NCBI GenBank assembly: GCA_000785145.2
Contig: JSZA02000013.1
Location: forward strand, 1-64,000
Direction: 5' to 3'
Origin: Candidatus Thiomargarita nelsonii
GTDB lineage: Bacteria > Pseudomonadota > Gammaproteobacteria > Beggiatoales > Beggiatoaceae
DNA: 64,000 nt
Shown: positions 9,567 to 19,456 of the stretch, one piece after another
Numbering within the stretch: the first letter of the stretch is position 1
Layout: each line of letters opens with the position of its first letter
Translations under genes and position numbers: made by a program
The notes under the pieces: generated by a model
The model's database searches: none
The model's input: the letters and a program-made list of their open reading frames with translations, nothing else
Told to the model about the DNA's origin: nothing

Positions 9567-10619
9567 TTATTGCGGTATCAGAAAAAATGACTGATTTTTT
9601 GTCGCTTTAAATGTGACTTTTAGGCAAACAATTATTTCTGTAGCAGTGGCTTGTGACTTATTATAACTGATTTTGTTTATCTGAATTTCTTGAATTTCTC
9701 CTTTTAGGTAGGGAAGTGTACTTATTTTAGCAATCAGAAAATCGCCTACTTTTATTGAAATATTTTTGACTGAGAGACAAACCACCGTTCCCTTTTGCCA
9801 AACTTTGAGGGGCTTTCCTAGCGGGATACCACGGTATTTTGTTTCGTAACTTAGGGTTTCACTTTGCACCACTTCGTATAATGCTTGACCATAAGCCTTA
9901 AAAAAATTGAGGTAACTAAGAAGCATGTCGTTGGGTAGCAGCTCTGTGCGTGCGCCGTGTGCTACCTCATTTCTGCGTTCTACAAGATCATTGAGATAAA
10001 AAAAGGCTTCTTCTAAACTCATCATTTCTACATCACGATTTTCGTCCAGTGATGTCAGATATTGAGTAAAAGTAGGGCATTTTTTGAGACGCATGGAAAC
10101 ATTTTCAACACCAATACGAGCAAATGTTTCCATAATCACGTCGGCCCTAAAATTAGCCGTGTGGTAAGTAAATGCCTCGTCATTCAATTGGTAATGATTG
10201 GGATTATTGAGGCAAGCATGGATATTTGAGACGACTTGTGCGACTGTCATCGTGCCAGAATATCGCGCCTGTTGAATGCGATTGATTAAGCCAAATGATA
10301 ATTCTATGTGATTTTTCTTAATTGGCTCTGGTAGTTCTTCATAATTAGGGACGATGGTATTGATAAAATTTAAATACTTGCTAATCAGCGACTCAATAAA
10401 CGGTTCAAGAAAACCGTATAGAGAAATAATGACGCTGTTGTAGTTGAAGATTTGTCTTTGACCAATCAGTCGAGAGGCTAATCCCTGTAGTTGTACAAGT
10501 AAAGGTGATGTGTTCTCGTCAACAGGGGCAAGAAGTAAACGCGATTCGATTTCAAGTCCATGAATGTGATTTTGTAGATCAGCCAGTCCGGTGATGAATG
10601 TCTCTAAACTATTTTTCAT
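9567..10619 (-). CDS. HEPN-domain RNase-like protein (MAE_28990/MAE_18760 type)
   Basis: 350 residues. The C-terminal half carries LVERRNEVAHG; residues R216-N-x-x-x-H221 fit the Rx4-6H active site of HEPN ribonucleases, with the polar residue after Arg that is typical of the family. The overall shape matches the MAE_28990/MAE_18760 family, in which a beta-rich tail follows the HEPN domain. Its start lies 11 bases inside the end of the DUF262 gene, so the two are coupled. HEPN proteins in such pairs act as RNA-cutting effectors in toxin–antitoxin or phage-defence systems. The specific activity here is inferred. Confidence 0.72.
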   Translation of the reverse strand: MKNSLETFITGLADLQNHIHGLEIESRLLLAPVDENTSPLLVQLQGLASRLIGQRQIFNYNSVIISLYGFLEPFIESLISKYLNFINTIVPNYEELPEPIKKNHIELSFGLINRIQQARYSGTMTVAQVVSNIHACLNNPNHYQLNDEAFTYHTANFRADVIMETFARIGVENVSMRLKKCPTFTQYLTSLDENRDVEMMSLEEAFFYLNDLVERRNEVAHGARTELLPNDMLLSYLNFFKAYGQALYEVVQSETLSYETKYRGIPLGKPLKVWQKGTVVCLSVKNISIKVGDFLIAKISTLPYLKGEIQEIQINKISYNKSQATATEIIVCLKVTFKATKNQSFFLIPQ

Positions 10620-11856
10620 ATTTCGATCCGATAATGCTAGTCACAAATTCCTCAATCAGTTTGTTCCGTTTTGTCATAATACTCATATCCGTCAGAGACT
10701 GAGTCTCAAAATGTTCAAAGTTCTTTTCGTAAAATGTCCTCATACGAGTTTGAAATTCGTGACGATGTTGAAGGAGGGTTTCAGCATCTTCTAAATGCTG
10801 GCTAAAGACATACATCATGGAGTCATAGACTGCTTTTGACGGACGCGCAGTACCGTCTTTAAAAACCCACAAGCAAAATGATTTGTCCCCAAAAACGTCA
10901 TAAACCAATTTGATGGTTTGATTGAATAATTCTTCCAGTTGATTCAAAACGTCCTTTGGCAAACGATTACCATAATTCAGGAAGTTATCAAGATAATTCT
11001 CTGGCGACTCTTCAGGGTGCTTGTGCCTTTGTCGAAAAGCGAAAAAGCGCAGCACTAAGTCAATATCGTCCATATTTCGATAAGCGTCATTGTGGAACAA
11101 GACCTCTGGGACGGCCTTTATTGAGGCAAACTCCTCCGGGGTTGGCTCGGGAATATTCCAAGTTTTGCACAGGTAAGGGTTACGCGCCTGCTTAAGGCAA
11201 AGATTGTTTAAGGGGCCGTTATAAATGACATGTCGATATTTCTGGGCCTTAATTTCAACATCGCCGCTATTGTGCCTATGAAGAACAAATTTGAAAACCA
11301 ACTGTTTAAATCGCTTTGCGTATTCCTGACTTTTGACCGATTCGGGCAACACAATGAGGGCTGGTAGATAGCTCCTATCGAAGTCCTTTTTGATGTGCAG
11401 CGGCAGTTGAAAATAGGTATGCCCATCCAGTTCTGGCCATTCTTCTAGCCCTTTTAAAATGAGTTGCCCTTTGTAAAATTCATAAATAGCCGTCATACGT
11501 TGAATGCCGTCTATCACTTCATATTTGCCGAGTTCCCCTTGATAGAGAATGATGGGTGACACGGGCACATTGACAATAAGCGATTCTATCAAGCGAGATT
11601 GTGTCACACGATTCCACTGATGTCGCCTTCTCCATTCTGTGTTTAATTTGTAGTCTCCGGTTTCAATCATGCCAACGATGTCTGGGAGGGGATACCGCAT
11701 CGCCATTTTGACTATTTTGACATTTTCCCTCACGTATTTTGCGTCGATATCTTCATCAGCTAGGCGTGAACGGCGCACAGGGGGTTTGTGTTGAGCTTTG
11801 AAGACAAACTCTTCATGGGTAAATAATGGGGTATTTTCAATTGATGATAAGGACAT
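10609..11856 (-). CDS. DUF262 (ParB/Srx-fold) protein
   Basis: 415 residues. The stretch TQSRLIESLIVNVPVSPIIL followed by KYEVIDGIQRMTAIYEFYKG contains the DGxQR motif of DUF262 domains, the same nuclease/NTP-binding fold as in the N-terminal half of GmrSD. A helical C-terminal part follows. It is the first gene of a two-gene operon with the HEPN protein. DUF262 proteins often act as nucleotide- or modified-DNA-dependent regulators or nucleases in defence. No GmrD-like HNH domain is present, so its partner HEPN gene may supply the effector. The start is chosen at ATG 11854-11856, preceded by AGAGAG. Confidence 0.78.
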   Translation of the reverse strand: MSLSSIENTPLFTHEEFVFKAQHKPPVRRSRLADEDIDAKYVRENVKIVKMAMRYPLPDIVGMIETGDYKLNTEWRRRHQWNRVTQSRLIESLIVNVPVSPIILYQGELGKYEVIDGIQRMTAIYEFYKGQLILKGLEEWPELDGHTYFQLPLHIKKDFDRSYLPALIVLPESVKSQEYAKRFKQLVFKFVLHRHNSGDVEIKAQKYRHVIYNGPLNNLCLKQARNPYLCKTWNIPEPTPEEFASIKAVPEVLFHNDAYRNMDDIDLVLRFFAFRQRHKHPEESPENYLDNFLNYGNRLPKDVLNQLEELFNQTIKLVYDVFGDKSFCLWVFKDGTARPSKAVYDSMMYVFSQHLEDAETLLQHRHEFQTRMRTFYEKNFEHFETQSLTDMSIMTKRNKLIEEFVTSIIGSKYEK

Positions 11857-12356
11857 AAATTATCTCTCTCTTGCTAAATGGAAATATTTTATAATTTTAT
11901 AGTAGGCATTGGCAAGTGCAATTTCTATTAACGAAATTGTGTTTGCCATTGTTTCAAAATTTATGCCCCTGGTATGCCTACTAGCATTTTCTTTGTTTAG
12001 GTGAATTTTCACTCACTCCAACCTACACGGGCTGCTCGTTTCTACAAATAACTGTTTTTTTGTTACCCCTAAATAAATATGATGGTTTATTGACTGTATA
12101 TAAGCCCGTATCACCGCGACGAAATTAAAGAAATCCGATCCCTCAATTCTTCGGGACAAGCTTTTTTGAAAAATCGGATTTCTAGCTTTGGCCAAAAAAT
12201 AGGGTGAAAAATAAACCGCTTTCATAGCTTCAAATTTAACACACAAGAGCGAAACCCACCAATCATCACTACAAAAAAAACGTATTTGTGCTTAGAACCC
12301 TCCGAACAAAGGGACAGGCTTAATGGCATTGATTTTACGGATGCTATCCCGGACAA
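11857..12356. other. Intergenic stretch with dispersed repeats
   Basis: No gene is supported. About 12034-12110 repeats the block at 5094-5170. 12136-12185 contains inverted arms AAATCCGAT…ATCGGATTT, another dispersed palindrome also seen near 46840 and 52475. The rest is AT-rich with no conserved open frame. Confidence 0.5.
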
Positions 12357-12493
12357 CAATGCCATTAAGTTAAGCTTTTTTTGTAGGGTGGGTAGAGCTT
12401 CGCTGCACCCACCAAACATTTGAAATTTATAACAAAGGTGGGTTTCGCTATCGCTCTACCCACCCTACAATATCTCTTAACTTAATGGCATTG
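12357..12493. mobile_element. 137-bp MITE, CAATGCCATTAAGTTAAG ends, 11-bp target duplication
   Basis: Perfect 18-bp terminal inverted repeats enclose a GTAGGGTGGGTAGAGC…GCTCTACCCACCCTAC stem. ATCCCGGACAA is duplicated on each side (12346-12356 and 12494-12504). Member of the window-wide 11-bp-duplication family with the GTAGGGTGGG-type core. Confidence 0.85.
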
Positions 12494-12632
12494 ATCCCGG
12501 ACAAGGGATAGTATCCGTTTGAGTACCCTCACGACTTTATTCATGACTACCAATGGTCAAACTCCGTACTTCGCTAAAGGTTTGCCCTTGTCCATTTTTC
12601 CCTACAACACGCCAGAGAATTATCTGCCCGCA

Positions 12633-13859
12633 TCAAGTCTGGGCATATTCCATCCACCCATCAGCCGGTATTTCATGGATAGTCCGTCCGTTATCGTCTG
12701 AGAACTGGAATTTGAACTCGCTATAACGGCCCTCTGTCCATTCAAATATGGGCGGTGTGTCGGGGGTAAAGACGGCATTTTGGGCTGGCTCAATGATAAG
12801 CACTTTATCGGGGCTGCTCGAAACGGGATATCGGAAGGTGCTTACATCAAAGATGTCAATGTCTTCCAGTTTGTAGTAATAGACGACTCCGTCTTTGACA
12901 TTTTCGTCAATGTAGGTGTATGTAGAGGCATCTCCTTCAGCTAGGATCAGACTGTCAGTGATCATGATGTATTCACCATCCTCTTCATCGCTCCGCCAGA
13001 TGTGGAAGCCTGCATTGTCGATTTCCGTGGCGGTTTCCCATTCTATGAGGACGCTATTTTCTAAAGCAGTGGCTGTGAAGAAAAATAGTTCTACCAGAGT
13101 GGGATCACCTTCACATATTCCACTTTTACACTGCTCACCCGTAGTATCAGGATTACCATCATCACAGGCTGTGCCATCGGGCTTGTGATACTTGATGTTT
13201 TTCTGTTGATCATCAATGTTTCCCGATACATAGACTTGTGCAAAAACATTCATAAAATCTAAGTTAGCTAGACCAACTCCAAATAGAAGATCAACATCAA
13301 CATTTCCGCTGAATGGTATGACTTGATTATCGCTTACTTGTGAGGGGGTGCTTACCCTAGTCTGATTAGTAAGATCCCCGCTTCCCCCCGCTGTGTGTTG
13401 TACACTACTAAATGCACCCACGTTTAGACATGTTACGCTTGCATTAGCATTAACATGAGTAGGAAAGCCAATGCCACCAATAGAACCATTAAGAGTCGAA
13501 TTTGCGTAATATCCATCAAAGATGGCTTCGCAGGTGAAATTAGTAGTGTTTGGGATTACCTCTCCGGGAGCAAGTACCCATCCGCCACTAGGGGGAGTAA
13601 AATTTCTTTTAATATTAAAACTGGCACTGAAATTATCTGTGCCCGTCACAGTAGTGCCAGTGGGACCATTGTTTTCTTTATAAACAGAGGCCACCGACTT
13701 ACCAGTTGTAGTAAACGACCAACTATATGGAACAGTCGTCGCACAACTATTAGCTGCCAGATTAGGTTTTGTGATGTCTAATACGACAAAGACCAACAGA
13801 AAAAGGATTAAAAAGGTTTCTGTACACCTTTTTATCTGAAATGGTTTATGCATAAACAC
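12633..13859 (-). CDS. Secreted protein with fibronectin-like C-terminal module, shortened by a nonsense codon
   Basis: Start chosen at GTG 13857-13859 because AGGAG sits 7 bases upstream and the reading begins with a basic then hydrophobic signal peptide ending before …NLAANSCATT. The mature part has an unrecognised beta-rich domain and a short Cys-rich linker (CDDGNPDTTGEQCKSGICEG). A module follows that is nearly identical to the C-terminus of the RHS gene (…FHIWRSDEEDGEYIMITDS…). Compared with that copy, a stretch of about 40 bp is missing near 12655 and a CGA codon has become the TGA at 12633-12635. Without the stop, the frame would continue to 12537. Likely exported; function unknown. 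Confidence 0.6.
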   Translation of the reverse strand: MFMHKPFQIKRCTETFLILFLLVFVVLDITKPNLAANSCATTVPYSWSFTTTGKSVASVYKENNGPTGTTVTGTDNFSASFNIKRNFTPPSGGWVLAPGEVIPNTTNFTCEAIFDGYYANSTLNGSIGGIGFPTHVNANASVTCLNVGAFSSVQHTAGGSGDLTNQTRVSTPSQVSDNQVIPFSGNVDVDLLFGVGLANLDFMNVFAQVYVSGNIDDQQKNIKYHKPDGTACDDGNPDTTGEQCKSGICEGDPTLVELFFFTATALENSVLIEWETATEIDNAGFHIWRSDEEDGEYIMITDSLILAEGDASTYTYIDENVKDGVVYYYKLEDIDIFDVSTFRYPVSSSPDKVLIIEPAQNAVFTPDTPPIFEWTEGRYSEFKFQFSDDNGRTIHEIPADGWMEYAQT

Positions 13860-15115
13860 GTACTTTCTCCTCGCTTTTAGAGTTTTCATCACTACAAGAC
13901 AAAGCTTGGTAGTGATATGTAAGTTATTGATAAATCGCAGTACCTCAGTTGCCACCTATAAACCTATAGATCATGCCACGAGGCAATTGGCATCTTATTT
14001 ATTTCATTCATCACCTCCTTAACGTCAGAATAATTGATTAAGGCTTCAAGTTTTCAACTTGAACCGAAATATTTCAATATCAACTTGACTCCAACTGCAA
14101 ACTCTTCATTTCTCACTCCAACCGCAACCGCACCCCCGGATCACCAAACAGAGTAAACCTTTTCAGAATATCTCTGGAGATACCATAATTGCTAACGGCT
14201 GCGATTTTAGCCATAGTAGTCAGAGAGCCTAGTTCAGTCTCATTGTCCTGAAACAGACGCTTAAATAATTCATGGGCAAGCATTTCATGTTGAGAGGGAT
14301 AGCCCAACCCGCCGGGAGCAAACATACCAATAGCCCCCTTACTCTCTGCTTTTAGAAAAACCTCCGCAAAACTATCAGTCGTACCACGAAAAGGCTGACT
14401 ATAAGAAAACAAGCCATTTTGGCAGTTCAGAGCAACCACAAAGGTGAGTTTATCGGGGTTGTTTAATAACGCCACATCATCAAAATTAAAAATAACTTCC
14501 CCCGCCCAAAAATTAAGACTCCCATGCCCCGTATAATTAGTCACAACAGCGCCCGCGTCTATAGCTTGAACAACATCCCGCGTCACCGCTTCAACATCAG
14601 CATACTCGCCCAAATAAACCCGCTTAGGAATATAATCCGCCAAATGTTGTTCAATCAGCCGCTCCGAAACGGCTTCAAAACTCCGTGTCTCATCATCTGC
14701 CACAAAAAGAACCTGACGCTGCCAACCATCCAAAGGCACTTGTGGATAGCGGATCAATTTATTCACCACCGCTTCCAATTCCGCCTGAGTTCTAACCGGA
14801 ATACGCCCCAAAAACATATCAGGCAAAGGATCGTCTCCGCTGACACTCACAAACCAATTATCAGTGGGAGTTTCTCCCATCTCGCTCGTGTGAAAAGTAT
14901 AGGTAGGGATATAATTAATACCATGCCCTAAATCGTTCAAAGTATCCCGATTCGCATCGCCCACCAATAGCACATAAGTCGGGCGGGGTGCCGTATAATT
15001 TTCGTAGGCATAACTCAAAAAATCCTTAATCGCTTGTGGTGAGGGCAAACCATGATTAAATTCATCATAAATATCCGACACCGGCACCGCCATGACTTGC
15101 TCCCCGCGAGCCGCT

Positions 15116-15281
15116 CAATGCCATTAAGTTAAGCATAAATGCGTTTTTTTTGTAGGGTGGGTAGAGTGGAGCGAAACCCACCAACTCGTTGAAACGAAGA
15201 TCCGGGCGTAAATTTTTAACAATGGTGGGTTTCGCTCTCGCTCTACCCACCCTACAAAAAAACCTTAACTTAATGGCATTG
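15116..15281. mobile_element. 166-bp MITE inserted in the C25 peptidase gene
   Basis: Ends CAATGCCATTAAGTTAAG / CTTAACTTAATGGCATTG. The core has inverted GTAGGGTGGGTAGAG arms. CGCGAGCCGCT is duplicated at 15105-15115 and 15282-15292. Removing element plus one duplication rejoins the peptidase frame exactly. Confidence 0.9.
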
Positions 15282-16402
15282 CGCGAGCCGCTACGACTCC
15301 TTGTAGCGCATTGATGTCAAAGCTATCGTGATAGATGATAAAATAATCCGCCCGATTGCAGGGCGATTTGAGCCGGATGCTAGGCAAATCAATGCTGATC
15401 GCCGCCGGTTTCAGTAGTTTGGCAAAGCTAAAGGCGTAGTATGTCTTGCCGCCGTTTAACTGTGAGGCATATTGAATCTGAGAGCCCGACACCTTCGCGC
15501 CCAACAACGGTAGGATTTGCAGCGGATCAGTGACATCCTGCACTAACAAATCGGGCCGGCTAAAGCCATTGACTGTCAGATTGTATTGCCCTGAGCCTGT
15601 CGCATCAAAAATCAGATGATCCTGAATTGCGGTCGTCGTCGCGGTGTAGTCGATTTCGAGCCAGTTGACATAAACAACATCCGCCCTAGCCCCAGTCTCT
15701 CCCACTGAGACTAGAGTAACGGTATTCGCGCCTTCGCGCAGCATCGCTTGCGAGCCTGTGACTTCTTGCCGAAAAACAGTTTGACCGTCCCAATAGGCTT
15801 CATGGATTTCGACTCCATTGAGCAAAATTTTAGTGTGGTGATCGGGATCAATCGCACGGTTGTCCGTTTTGCCTTGCAACATGACGCGGATAGTGGCGTT
15901 TCCTGAAGTTTGGGCCAGATGGTGCAATGTGATCGGCATATCTAGGGAATCGCCTGCGCCGAGTTCTTTCCAGAACAGGTGATCTCTGTTGGTGCTGTCA
16001 GGCATCCGCGACGAGTAGAGATTGTTGTTCTCGACATGCACTGTTTGTGTGAATTCTGTCAACTCTGGAAGGCTAGGTGCCGGTGTGCCCTCTTTAAAGT
16101 TGAGTCTCGCTCCTCCGTCAGGATTAAGAGAAAGCCAATACACATTGTTGCGGGTATAAAGCCCGTTTGCCGCTTGGGCGTAAAAATATAAAACATCACC
16201 CCGCCCGAATACGCCATCTTCTTCGCCGGCAATTAAGATAGACACTGGTTCGCCTTGATGAGTCATCTGAATCTGTTGAGCATCCAGCACCGACAAATCT
16301 AGCCCCAAAGCAAGAAAGTCGGCATAGCTGATCGCATACACTCCGGTTTTTTCTATACTAATTTTTAAAGCGGGCTGCGGAGACGGGCAGGTGGTATCCC
16401 TT

Positions 16403-16491
16403 ACCACCTTCGTTAAGGGCAACCATAAAGGATTGCCCCTACAAACCGTTATATTATGTAGGGGCAATCCCTTGTGGTTGCCCTTAACGAA
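16403..16491. mobile_element. 89-bp palindromic element translated in frame within the C25 gene
   Basis: Arms CCTTCGTTAAGGGCAACC… and …GGTTGCCCTTAACGAAGG enclose GGATTGCCCCTAC…GTAGGGGCAATCC. GGTATCCCTT repeats at 16393-16402 and 16492-16501. The added 99 bp encode 33 residues without a stop. The core matches the MITEs at 20105-20207 and 20632-20734; the outer ends differ (TTCGTTAAGG instead of CATTAAGTTAAG). Confidence 0.8.
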
Positions 16492-17192
16492 GGTATCCCT
16501 TGTCGTGCGGGAACGGCGCTGGCGTGTCGCAGGATTAATCAATAAACTGTCTAACATTTTGTCAAACGGCGACGATTCTTGCACCACCGGCGCGATGATG
16601 TTGCGTGTGTGCTTGGAAAAGCTGACTTTGATACGCAGCCTTTTGTAAAGCTTGACAGTTTGTCGAACGGGATTGTGCAACACCGGAAAAAACTGGATTT
16701 GCGCCACCCTTTGTTCGCGGAGATAGCCAATCATGCCAATTTTTACCGGGCTTGCCGGCTGATCGCTATCAGACTGATAAATTTCTGCCTGTTTGTTATA
16801 TATATAGTTAGTAGTATCAGAGTTAAGCGCCGGTGCCGGCGGCAGCAAAATGCCGGACAGGATTTGGGTGTCGCTGTCTAATATTTCTAATTGCAACTGG
16901 CTACCTTCGGGCACGGCAATTAATGTGCCCCGGATGGGTAATTGTGGTTTGCCCGGATCGTGGGTGTAGCCGGTGCCGGCGATCTGTATGGCTTGGTACA
17001 CGCTGCCTGACAAGTGTTTTTCTGAGAACACGGGCTCAGGTATTGTCAGTTCCAAGGTGAGCGATTGGGCATTTGAATCAAGTAGCGTTATGTCTGCCAG
17101 CGACTCGGCATGACTTATGCAAAACAGTGTCCCAATAAACCAGAATAAATAGTGTTTCAAGTGATTCATACGGTAATCTCGCTTAAATAAGT

Positions 17193-17216
17193 AGGAGTCC
17201 AAGATTTATCTTGGAC
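17193..17216. repeat. GGAGTCC…GGAC short palindrome
   Basis: AGGAGTCCAAG–ATTT–ATCTTGGAC, one of the most frequent intergenic palindromes here. Other near-identical copies lie at about 18119, 22025, 23618, 24350, 26862, 31467, 53616, 56400 and 59205. It sits between the peptidase and nucleotidyltransferase genes. Confidence 0.8.
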
Positions 17217-17219
17217 GTC

Positions 17220-18085
17220 CTAATTTGATTTCATCCATTCCATTAAGACGGAAACTCGATTATCTTGCGTCATTAAAGCCTGCATTTCTTTATCACCGCG
17301 TAACATGCGCCAAACTGTGCCACTATGGCTAACTAAAAGGTCTTTTAGACGCACCGGATAATAAAAATAAACTCGTAATGAATTTTCCGGGGCATGATAT
17401 ATCTTAACTAGCATTTCAGGTGGCAGAAATATTCTTTTCAAAACTATCGACAGTTTCTCCCGAAACGACTTATTAGGCATCCATAATCTAGCAATATTTT
17501 CAGGTATAATCCGAGGATTAGTGTCTTTAGTGATAATTTCTTTGGTTTTGGCAACCAGTTCCAAATTAAAATCATCGGGTTTAAACTGCTCCAATACTTT
17601 TTCAGGCACCTGAGTCGCTAACCAGTCCCTAGCCACAGATAAACAGCTTTCTCGGCTTTCCATTGGCGGGCGCGATGCGATGAGATGAAATAAAATCTCC
17701 CAATCAATTTCATCTTGGTAATAACGGATAGTGTTGTGAATATCACATAAAAACCGGATCCCGAAAAAGCCGTTTTGCACAGCCGTATGAATACACAAAT
17801 GGAATAACAAATCTTCAGGAGACAGACAATATACTTGGACATCTTCTACCATAAAGGGTCGTGCTTGTTCCCATAAGGTATCAACCATAATTTTGAAGGG
17901 CTGGTTGAAAAGGGTCCAATGAATCTCTACGCGAAAAGCGTCTTTTTTGGTAAAAGCTTCCAAATAGTGGACAAGCGCAACAAGGCTTTCCATTCTGCAT
18001 TGGAGAGTTTGCTTATCTCCGTGGTTTTGTCCTCCCGCTCACTGAGATAGGCTAATAATAATTCGATTAGTTTTTCAGACGGCAT
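17220..18085 (-). pseudogene. Nucleotidyltransferase family protein (PF14907-like) with internal deletion
   Basis: The plausible start ATG 18083-18085 (GGATGG upstream) reads MPSEKLIELLLAYLSERE… for about 40 codons. The frame then breaks near 17985, and a different frame carries the remaining 250 residues (VEIHWTLF…, LSPEDLLFHLCIHTAVQNGF…). The central part that should hold the GS…DxD nucleotidyltransferase motif is missing. Proteins of this family sit beside HprK-related kinases and PqqD-like chaperones in peptide-modification clusters. Here it follows the kinase gene by about 45 bp, consistent with one operon. Confidence 0.7.
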
Positions 18086-18131
18086 TTAATCCATCCTCTT
18101 TTTTTAAATCCAGAAAATAGGAGTCCAAGAT

Positions 18132-19092
18132 TTATCTTGGACTTAGGCGATAAATCATCTCCACAGTCTGCTCTAATCTGCCGGGCGTTAACTGATAACA
18201 TTTGACATGTTCCAATATTTTCACAAGTGGCTCGATTAAGCCAGCAGCACTACCCTGGTAATCTTCCTGAACCAAGCGCGAACGATAAGTGCAAAAAGAA
18301 TACGGTAACAGGGTGATCGCTGCCATCAGCTTGGAAATTTCCTGCAACTGTGGCGTATTTTCATAATAGCTTGGTGCAACGGCGGTTTCTTCAACATTCA
18401 GCACCAAAACGCCTTGCTGTTCACAGGCTTCATAAATCTTGATAACATCGGCTTCTTTGGCCTTGAAAACCGGAGAAAAACCGTCGTTTTTTTCAAAACT
18501 TTGAATATCTTGGAGCCCTATAGCTTGTAAATCAGCCCAGAGTCGGGCGGGCAGACTGTCCAAGGTGATTTGACAAATTCTCTCATCGGTATCAAAAGGC
18601 TGCTGAATAATAATCAAGCGATGAGGTTGACAGTCGTCGCCTAATAATGCGGATGATAAATGAATCGCGGTTCTGTCCTTAGTTTTGAGAGCCGTCTGAT
18701 GGGACGGCAAATCCCAGCCCCGCTGCTGAAAAACCTTGAGCGTTCCTAGCCGCACCAATAAACAGCGTGGATAAGGCGTTAATTTTCCATTATTTAAGTC
18801 TAGTGCTGCCACGTCATCAGAGAGAAATTTAAAACCTTGCCGCACTAAAGCGAGCGTCAGCGTGGTTTTGCCGCAACCTGAATCCGCTGCAATAATGACT
18901 CCTTTCCCATGATATGAGAGTGCGGCGGCATGAAACAGCAAATGTGGTCAAGACTTCATATTGATGTGTCTCGCCGTCAGTTTCTGTCACGGCAAAGCGC
19001 CGAAACATGACATCCATTAGGGTAAGAGTGTCCGCATGATCTGAACGCAGCTCAAATGCTTGGTCAAAAAATTGGTATCTCTGTCTTTTCAA
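18132..19092 (-). pseudogene. HprK-related serine kinase, N- and C-terminal parts in different frames
   Basis: The first part (from TTG 19092) reads MKRQRYQFFDQAFELRSD…THQYEVLT. A frame change near 18945 then leads into LLFHAAALSYHGKGVIIAADSGCGKTTLTLALV, where AADSGCGKTT is the P-loop of HPr-kinase-like proteins, followed by the LSDDVAAL acidic motif. The piece that should join them, roughly 50-100 residues, is absent, so this looks like an internal deletion. HprK-related kinases A/B are known from clusters with a PqqD-like chaperone and a PF14907 nucleotidyltransferase, possibly modifying a small peptide. No PqqD gene is visible here. Confidence 0.72.
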
Positions 19093-19167
19093 AAACTGAC
19101 CTCACGAAACTTGTTGCTCAAAATAAAGTTTTTTGAAAAAACTTAACTTGGGTTCTCATAACAGTTA

Positions 19168-19329
19168 TCACCAGGCTTGAGCCGAACAACCGAACACGAG
19201 TGCCATTTTTAACATATCTTTCTCTTTAAACATCCTGATTTTTGGCGGCATATACGCTGGCAGTGTTGTCAGGGTGTCTGTTGCCTGCTCTTGTGGCAGA
19301 GTTATTTGGGTTTGTTTGGTGTCTTGCAT
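19168..19329 (-). CDS. 53-residue precursor-like small peptide
   Basis: Short gene with a near-ideal AAGGAG ribosome-binding site 8 bases before ATG 19327-19329. The leader is Gln/Thr-rich (MQDTKQTQITLPQEQ…), then …LPAYMPPKIRMFKEKDMLKMA, and the tail is LVFGCSAQAW followed by TGA. Leader-like first half, small Cys/Ser/Trp-containing tail and position directly upstream of an HprK-related kinase and nucleotidyltransferase suggest a ribosomally made, modified peptide. I do not recognise a named family. Unlike its neighbours it is intact. Confidence 0.6.
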   Translation of the reverse strand: MQDTKQTQITLPQEQATDTLTTLPAYMPPKIRMFKEKDMLKMALVFGCSAQAW

Positions 19330-19456
19330 GAATATGACTCCTTCGTACCATTGCTTTAGTAAATTATGTTAAGCTCATTAGCGAGTCCCGGTTGTACTAG
19401 ACTTATGGGTGCCCAAACTAAAGTTTGGACTCCGAAATCTGTAGAAAATACCGACA

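Larger units (their letters stand above)
14113..17169 (-). pseudogene. Gingipain-like C25 cysteine peptidase, interrupted by a 166-bp MITE
   Basis: Start ATG 17167-17169 gives a signal peptide (LFWFIGTLFCISHAES). An N-terminal beta-sandwich prodomain-like region, a middle domain and the C25 catalytic part follow. That part holds the VVTNYTGHGS motif (catalytic His) and ALNCQNGLFSY (catalytic Cys). The frame is cut in two by an element at 15116-15281 with an 11-bp duplication AGCGGCTCGCG. Insert plus duplication is 177 bp, so the frame resumes unchanged afterwards, but stops inside the element end the first half. A second, 33-codon palindrome (16403-16491 plus duplication) is translated in frame. 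C25 peptidases are secreted or surface enzymes. Located directly behind the peptide-modification-like genes. Confidence 0.85.
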
